NCBI GenBank assembly: GCA_030433005.1
Contig: JAUILQ010000021.1
Location: 1-64,000 of the forward strand
DNA length: 64,000 bases
Direction of reading: 5' to 3'
DNA from: Alphaproteobacteria bacterium
Lineage (GTDB): Bacteria > Pseudomonadota > Alphaproteobacteria > Kiloniellales > DSM-21159
Below are positions 60,576-64,000 of this stretch, in pieces. How positions within the stretch are numbered: position 1 is the stretch's first letter; each line of letters opens with the position of its first letter. Under the pieces are notes generated by a model. It worked only from the letters and a program-made list of their open reading frames with translations, searched no databases and was not told where the DNA came from. A program made the translations under genes and the position numbers.

Positions 60576-61432
60576 GGCGCGGGCGCGGCGGCCGCCACCG
60601 GATGGGGGCGCCCGCAGGGCTCGCCGGCGATCGAGCAGCGGTGCATCACGCGCGTGCCCTCGTAGTCGCCCATCGCCAGGTGGTTGGTCGAGCGGTTGTC
60701 CCAGATCAGCGTGTCGCCGACCCGCCAGCGGTGGCGATAGACGAAGCGCTCGTCCTCCACCTGCGCCAGCAGCGGCTCCAGCAGCCTGCGGCTCTGCTCC
60801 GTGCCGAGGCCGACGACCTCGCGCGTCATCCACTCGCTGAGGAACAGCGCCGGGCGGCCGGTCTCCGGATGCCGGCGCACCAGCGGCTGCTCGACCGGCG
60901 GCGACTTGGCGCGCATGCGGGCGATCGCGTCGGGCGGCGAGTCGCCGTACTGCCGGCCGTTGGCGAGGTCGTGGACGACCCAGAGGCCCTCGAGCGCCGC
61001 TCGGGTTTCGGCGGGCAGCGCCGCGTAGGCCGCCGCGAGGTCGGCGAACAGCGTGTCGCCGCCGCTCGGCGGCACCGCCAGCGCGTGCAGCACCGAGGCC
61101 TTCGAGGGCTGCAGGGTGTAGGAGAGGTCGGAGTGCCATTGCCCGCCGAAGCGCAGCGCCCGGCCGTCGACCTGGTAGCGCTTCACGACCAGCAGCTCGT
61201 CGTGCTCGGGATGGCGCAGCGCCGCCGGATAGGCGGCGTGACTCTCCAGCGACCCGAAGCGGCGGGCGAAGGCCATCTGCGCCTCCGGCGTCAGCGCCTG
61301 GCCGCGCAGCAGCAGCACGCCGTGGCGCGCCAGCAGGCCCGGCAGGTCGGCCCGGTCGAGGGCGGCCTCGTCGGCGAGGTCGAGGTCCTGCAGCTCCAGG
61401 CCGAAGCTCGGCGCGAGCGCCCGGGTTCTCAT
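60572..61432 (-). CDS. TauD/TfdA-family Fe(II)/2-oxoglutarate dioxygenase
   Basis: 286 residues. Iron ligands in GGQWHSDLSYTLQPSKASVL (His-x-Asp) and distal His in WDNRSTNHLAMGDYEGTRVM, then the 2-oxoglutarate Arg (MHRCSIAGEPCG). It is a clear paralog of the 40062 enzyme (shared QWHSDLS and WDNRxxxH regions), but in a different operon. ATGA overlaps on both sides. The substrate is unknown. Confidence 0.9.
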   Translation of the reverse strand: MRTRALAPSFGLELQDLDLADEAALDRADLPGLLARHGVLLLRGQALTPEAQMAFARRFGSLESHAAYPAALRHPEHDELLVVKRYQVDGRALRFGGQWHSDLSYTLQPSKASVLHALAVPPSGGDTLFADLAAAYAALPAETRAALEGLWVVHDLANGRQYGDSPPDAIARMRAKSPPVEQPLVRRHPETGRPALFLSEWMTREVVGLGTEQSRRLLEPLLAQVEDERFVYRHRWRVGDTLIWDNRSTNHLAMGDYEGTRVMHRCSIAGEPCGRPHPVAAAAPAP

Positions 61433-62232
61433 GGAACAGGCCTCCTCAGCTCGCCCGATAGGCGCCGCGCCGTGCGCTGGATGATCTGCTGGTCGGCGCC
61501 GCAGGACAGGATCCGCACGCCCTGCTCCTGCAGCCAGCGGCCGTAGTCGCTGCCCTCGATGCCGGCCGAGGCCATGACCGGCTTGCCGTGACGGGCGGCG
61601 GCCGCGAGCACCGTCCGGAACGGCTCGAGCAATCCGGGCGCGCGCAGCTCGCCGGGCGGCAGGCCGAGCGAGACGGCGAGATCGAAGGCGCCGACGAAGA
61701 GCGCGTCGACATAGGGATCGGCGGCCAGCGCGTCGATGTCGGCCAGGCCGGCGCGGTCCTCGACCAGGGCGATCAGCAGCAGCTCGCGGTTGGCTTGCGC
61801 CGCGAAGGCCGCCCAGTCGCCGGCGTCGTAGCCGGCCGCGCGCACGGCCGGACAGGCGCCGCGCCCGCCCTCCGGCGCGAAGCGCGCCAGCGCGTTCGCC
61901 GCGGCCATGCGCGCGGCCGTCGCCTGGGAGACGACGAGCCCGGCCGGGCCCAGGTCGAGCAGCGCGCCGAGGCGCCGGTCGAGCGTTGCGACGCGGACCA
62001 GCAGGTCGAGTCCGACGCTGTCGGCGGCCCGCACGAGGTCGGCCGCCACCGTCACGTCGTTCGGCGAATGCTCCTGATCGAGGATGACGAAGTCGAAGCC
62101 GCCCGCGCCGCTCGCCTCGACCGTCGCCGCCGAGCCCGAAAAACAGTGCAGGCCGAGCGCGCACTCGCCGGCGACGAGCCGGGCGCGCAGCGCGCTGGCG
62201 CGGAACCGCCCGGCTGTGCGCGCCGCCGTCAC
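61429..62232 (-). CDS. HpcH/HpaI-family aldolase
   Basis: 267 residues. Metal-dependent class II pyruvate aldolase of the PEP-mutase superfamily: FVILDQEHSPNDVTVAADLV with the catalytic His, IALVEDRAGLADIDALAADP (metal Glu) and DALFVGAFDLAVSLGLPPGE (metal Asp). It splits a hydroxy-keto acid to pyruvate and an aldehyde or acid. The GTG at 62232 opens the operon. The palindrome at 62299-62316 lies 67 bases upstream. Confidence 0.88.
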   Translation of the reverse strand: MTAARTAGRFRASALRARLVAGECALGLHCFSGSAATVEASGAGGFDFVILDQEHSPNDVTVAADLVRAADSVGLDLLVRVATLDRRLGALLDLGPAGLVVSQATAARMAAANALARFAPEGGRGACPAVRAAGYDAGDWAAFAAQANRELLLIALVEDRAGLADIDALAADPYVDALFVGAFDLAVSLGLPPGELRAPGLLEPFRTVLAAAARHGKPVMASAGIEGSDYGRWLQEQGVRILSCGADQQIIQRTARRLSGELRRPVP

Positions 62233-62298
62233 GCGGCCTCGGACCGGTACGGCCGGTCGTCTTGCTGACGTCGAAAGGAGCCGGAATCCATGTCGATA

Positions 62299-62316
62299 AC
62301 ATACTCGGTAGTATGT
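62299..62316. promoter_or_regulatory. Palindrome matching the 51582 TetR operator, before the aldolase operon
   Basis: ACATACTCGGTAGTATGT has perfect 7-base arms (ACATACT/AGTATGT) around four bases. The second arm is identical to that at 51582-51599 and the first differs at one base. It sits between the HpcH aldolase gene and the GntR gene, oriented to control the former. Confidence 0.7.
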
Positions 62317-62385
62317 CGCCGGGTCAACGCGCCGTGAGCTGCTGTGCGGTCGCGTCGAGCGAGGCTGACCGCGCGGCGGCGGCGC

Positions 62386-63192
62386 TCAGGGGTCGGCGTC
62401 GGCGGAGATCGGCAGCTCGACCTCGCAGCGCACGATGTCGCTGCGGTGCACCGTGCGGCCGGTCATCAGCACCGCGCCGCCGGAATCCGAGTAGCGCATG
62501 GCCCGCTCCAGCAGCGGCGTGCCGGGGTCGACGATCAGCAGGGCCGCGAGCTCGGGGCCGGCGGCCAGCGCGCGCAGCGACCAGTGCGCCCGCTCCAGCG
62601 TCACCGCCCGGCGCAGCCGGCCGACGATGGAGCCCCGGGCGGCCGCCTCGTCGAAGCCGGCGCGCTCGGCCAGCTCCTGCGAGAGCACCCGCTCGTCGAG
62701 CGCCAGCGGCCGGCCGAAGGAGCTGCGCAGACGCCGGATCTCGGTCACCCGCTGCTGCGGGCCCAGGCCGAGCAGCGCGCGCTCGGCCTCGCCGGCCCGA
62801 CGGGTCGTCAGGCCGAGCAGGGTCACGGTCTGCGGCGCGCCGGCCGCGCTGTACTGCTGGTCGATGTCGAGCGCCGGCGACAGCCGCTCGACGAAGGCGT
62901 GGTCGGTCAGGAAGGTCCCGCGGCCGCGGCGCCGGCTCAGCAGGCCGGCCTTGACCAGGTCGTCGATCGCCTGGCGCACCGTCATCTTGCTGACCCCGAA
63001 ACGCCCGGCGAGGCGCTCGTCGGTCGGAAACTGCAGGGCCTTGTCCGGCCAGGCGTAGATGTCGTTGAGCAGGTGCTGGCGGATCTGCAGGAACAGCGGC
63101 AGCGGCGAGCCGCGGTCGAGCGGCGTCGTCGTCCCGCCGGGCGGCTGCGCAGGCGGCGCGTCGGTGGGGAAGGGATCGAGGGCTCGACTCAT
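62386..63192 (-). CDS. GntR/HutC-family transcriptional regulator
   Basis: 268 residues. Winged helix at about 25-95 (GRFGVSKMTVRQAIDDLVKA, LLSRRRGRGTFLTDHAFVE), then a UTRA ligand domain (about 115-260: TRRAGEAERALLGLGPQQRV, VGRLRRAVTLERAHWSLRAL). HutC-type regulators sense histidine-related or other small acids. Divergent from the diiron gene at 63270. The site at 63198-63212 just upstream is its likely operator. Confidence 0.9.
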   Translation of the reverse strand: MSRALDPFPTDAPPAQPPGGTTTPLDRGSPLPLFLQIRQHLLNDIYAWPDKALQFPTDERLAGRFGVSKMTVRQAIDDLVKAGLLSRRRGRGTFLTDHAFVERLSPALDIDQQYSAAGAPQTVTLLGLTTRRAGEAERALLGLGPQQRVTEIRRLRSSFGRPLALDERVLSQELAERAGFDEAAARGSIVGRLRRAVTLERAHWSLRALAAGPELAALLIVDPGTPLLERAMRYSDSGGAVLMTGRTVHRSDIVRCEVELPISADADP

Positions 63193-63197
63193 TAGTC

Positions 63198-63212
63198 TAG
63201 TCTACTATACTA
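63198..63212. promoter_or_regulatory. Candidate GntR operator
   Basis: TAGTCTACTATACTA is a near-perfect palindrome (TAGTCTA-C-TATACTA, one mismatch), only six bases upstream of the GntR ATG and 58 before the diiron gene. Such T-A-rich repeats near the start are typical of HutC-subfamily self-regulation. Confidence 0.5.
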
Positions 63213-63269
63213 TTGAAGCTGCGTCAGGCTACGCGCCGGAGACCACAGGCCCGAAACTGGGAGGCGACC

Positions 63270-64000
63270 ATGGAAGCGTCGATGCTCGAGGAGACCGTTC
63301 AGAACCCCAACCCCTATCCCGTGGTCGGCGAGCTGCACTATCCCGACATCTGGCAGCTCTGCACCCAGGCCCGCGACCTCGCCTGGGACGCCGACAAGGA
63401 CATCGACTGGGCCGAGCTCGCCCGCGAGACGGCCGACCTGCCCGCGGAGGTGCGCGCCGCCGGCGCCGAGTGGTGGTCGCTGCGCGCCTGGATGGAGCAC
63501 GGCGCCACGCCCTACGGCGCCGAGCGCCTGAGCCAGGCGATCTACGAGCACCAGCCCTTCGAGATCAAGCAGCACGTCGCCAACTTCATCATGGAGGAGC
63601 TGCGCCACCACGAGGCCTCGTTCCGCATCGCCGACGCGCTGGGCGGCTACCAGCCGAGCCCGAGCAGCGACTACTTCAAGCTGGTCATCCCGCGCTTCCA
63701 CAACGAGCAGGAAGAGCGGCGCATGTCGTTCTACGCCGGCATGGCGGTCAACACGCTGTTCGAGCAGCTCTCGGGCGAGCTGCTGACCGCGCGCTACAAG
63801 AACGCCGGCTACAAGCAGATCCGCAAGGCCTGCGAGCTGATCCTGCGCGACGAGGCCCGCCACGTGCAGTTCGGCCGCATCCTGATGCGCCGCTTCTTCG
63901 AGAGCCTCAGCGACGAGGAGAAGGAGCAGCTCGGCCAGAAGTTCGCCAAGAAGCTGCGCGGCAGCCTGCTCAACGGCGTCTACGCCGTGGTCAACCTGCC
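63270..64000 (+). CDS. Ferritin-like diiron protein (3' end beyond window)
   Basis: 243 residues are visible from ATG 63270 (GGGAGG upstream) and the frame stays open to the edge. Two diiron half-sites are seen: NFIMEELRHHEASFRIADAL (EExxH) and LILRDEARHVQFGRILMRRF (DExxH). The helical layout matches the ferritin-like/AurF- or RNR-R2-like oxygenases and DUF-type relatives. It likely activates oxygen for hydroxylation or N-oxidation. Controlled by the divergent GntR regulator. Genes downstream are not visible. Confidence 0.78.
   Translation, partial: MEASMLEETVQNPNPYPVVGELHYPDIWQLCTQARDLAWDADKDIDWAELARETADLPAEVRAAGAEWWSLRAWMEHGATPYGAERLSQAIYEHQPFEIKQHVANFIMEELRHHEASFRIADALGGYQPSPSSDYFKLVIPRFHNEQEERRMSFYAGMAVNTLFEQLSGELLTARYKNAGYKQIRKACELILRDEARHVQFGRILMRRFFESLSDEEKEQLGQKFAKKLRGSLLNGVYAVVNL

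Overview
The window looks like chromosome from a high-GC alphaproteobacterium of the Rhodospirillales/Kiloniellales type. The base composition is strongly G+C biased with dense coding. It carries a cell-cycle type GANTC methyltransferase (ccrM) beside rnhB, the mutY - DUF721 - dsbA-like - smc arrangement, and long catabolic operons with ABC importers. I see no transposase, integrase, phage gene, CRISPR array or plasmid function. No gene-free stretch exceeds 300 bases; the largest gaps (about 150-215 bases) hold promoters, operators and hairpins that are listed individually.

Layout. 1-21164 is mostly core: smc, a DsbA-like oxidoreductase, DUF721, mutY, a CorC-type membrane protein, ccrM, rnhB, a CPA2 antiporter, a radical SAM protein, a kinase-fold protein with two small glycosyltransferase-like genes, moaB, a lytic transglycosylase, a family 4 uracil-DNA glycosylase, ETF-ubiquinone oxidoreductase, a TPR protein, ispE and tRNA-Gln. 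21195-30418 is one minus-strand operon (dimethylformamidase-large-subunit-like protein, class III aminotransferase, nitrilase-family amidase, complete Liv-type ABC importer) with a divergent PuuR-like regulator at 30626. 31336-36041 holds an ECF sigma/anti-sigma pair facing two DUF4168 paralogs that flank a PRC-barrel protein, then an FkbM-type methyltransferase. 36071-47335 is a second long minus-strand operon: IclR regulator, taurine/NMT1-type ABC importer, isocitrate lyase/PEP mutase-family lyase, LeuC/LeuD-like hydratase, TauD dioxygenase, SDR, glutaredoxin-DinB fusion, IlvD/Edd dehydratase and a GFA protein. 47536-58226 is a divergent pair of CoA-ester degradation operons: CoA ligase, PaaG-like isomerase, acyl-CoA dehydrogenase and TetR on one side; MaoC, a second acyl-CoA dehydrogenase, SDR, HMG-CoA-synthase-like/DUF35 fusion, thiolase and an enoyl-CoA-reductase-like SDR on the other. 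58242-62232 is an HpcH aldolase - TauD - MmgE/PrpD - methyltransferase operon. The window ends with a GntR regulator and a divergent diiron ferritin-like gene that runs off the edge.

How it fits together. The right half (21-64 kb) is a set of catabolic regulons, each with its own regulator. Electrons from the two acyl-CoA dehydrogenases would pass through ETF to the ETF-ubiquinone oxidoreductase at 16397. A near-identical palindrome (AC[A/G]TACT-N4-AGTATGT) lies upstream of both the TetR/acyl-CoA operon (51582-51599) and the aldolase operon (62299-62316), which suggests that one TetR protein controls both. The IclR operon and the aldolase operon share a logic (TauD dioxygenase, hydratase/dehydratase, PEP-mutase-superfamily lyase), and paralogous SDR and TauD genes link the catabolic blocks. 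None of the substrates can be named from sequence alone.
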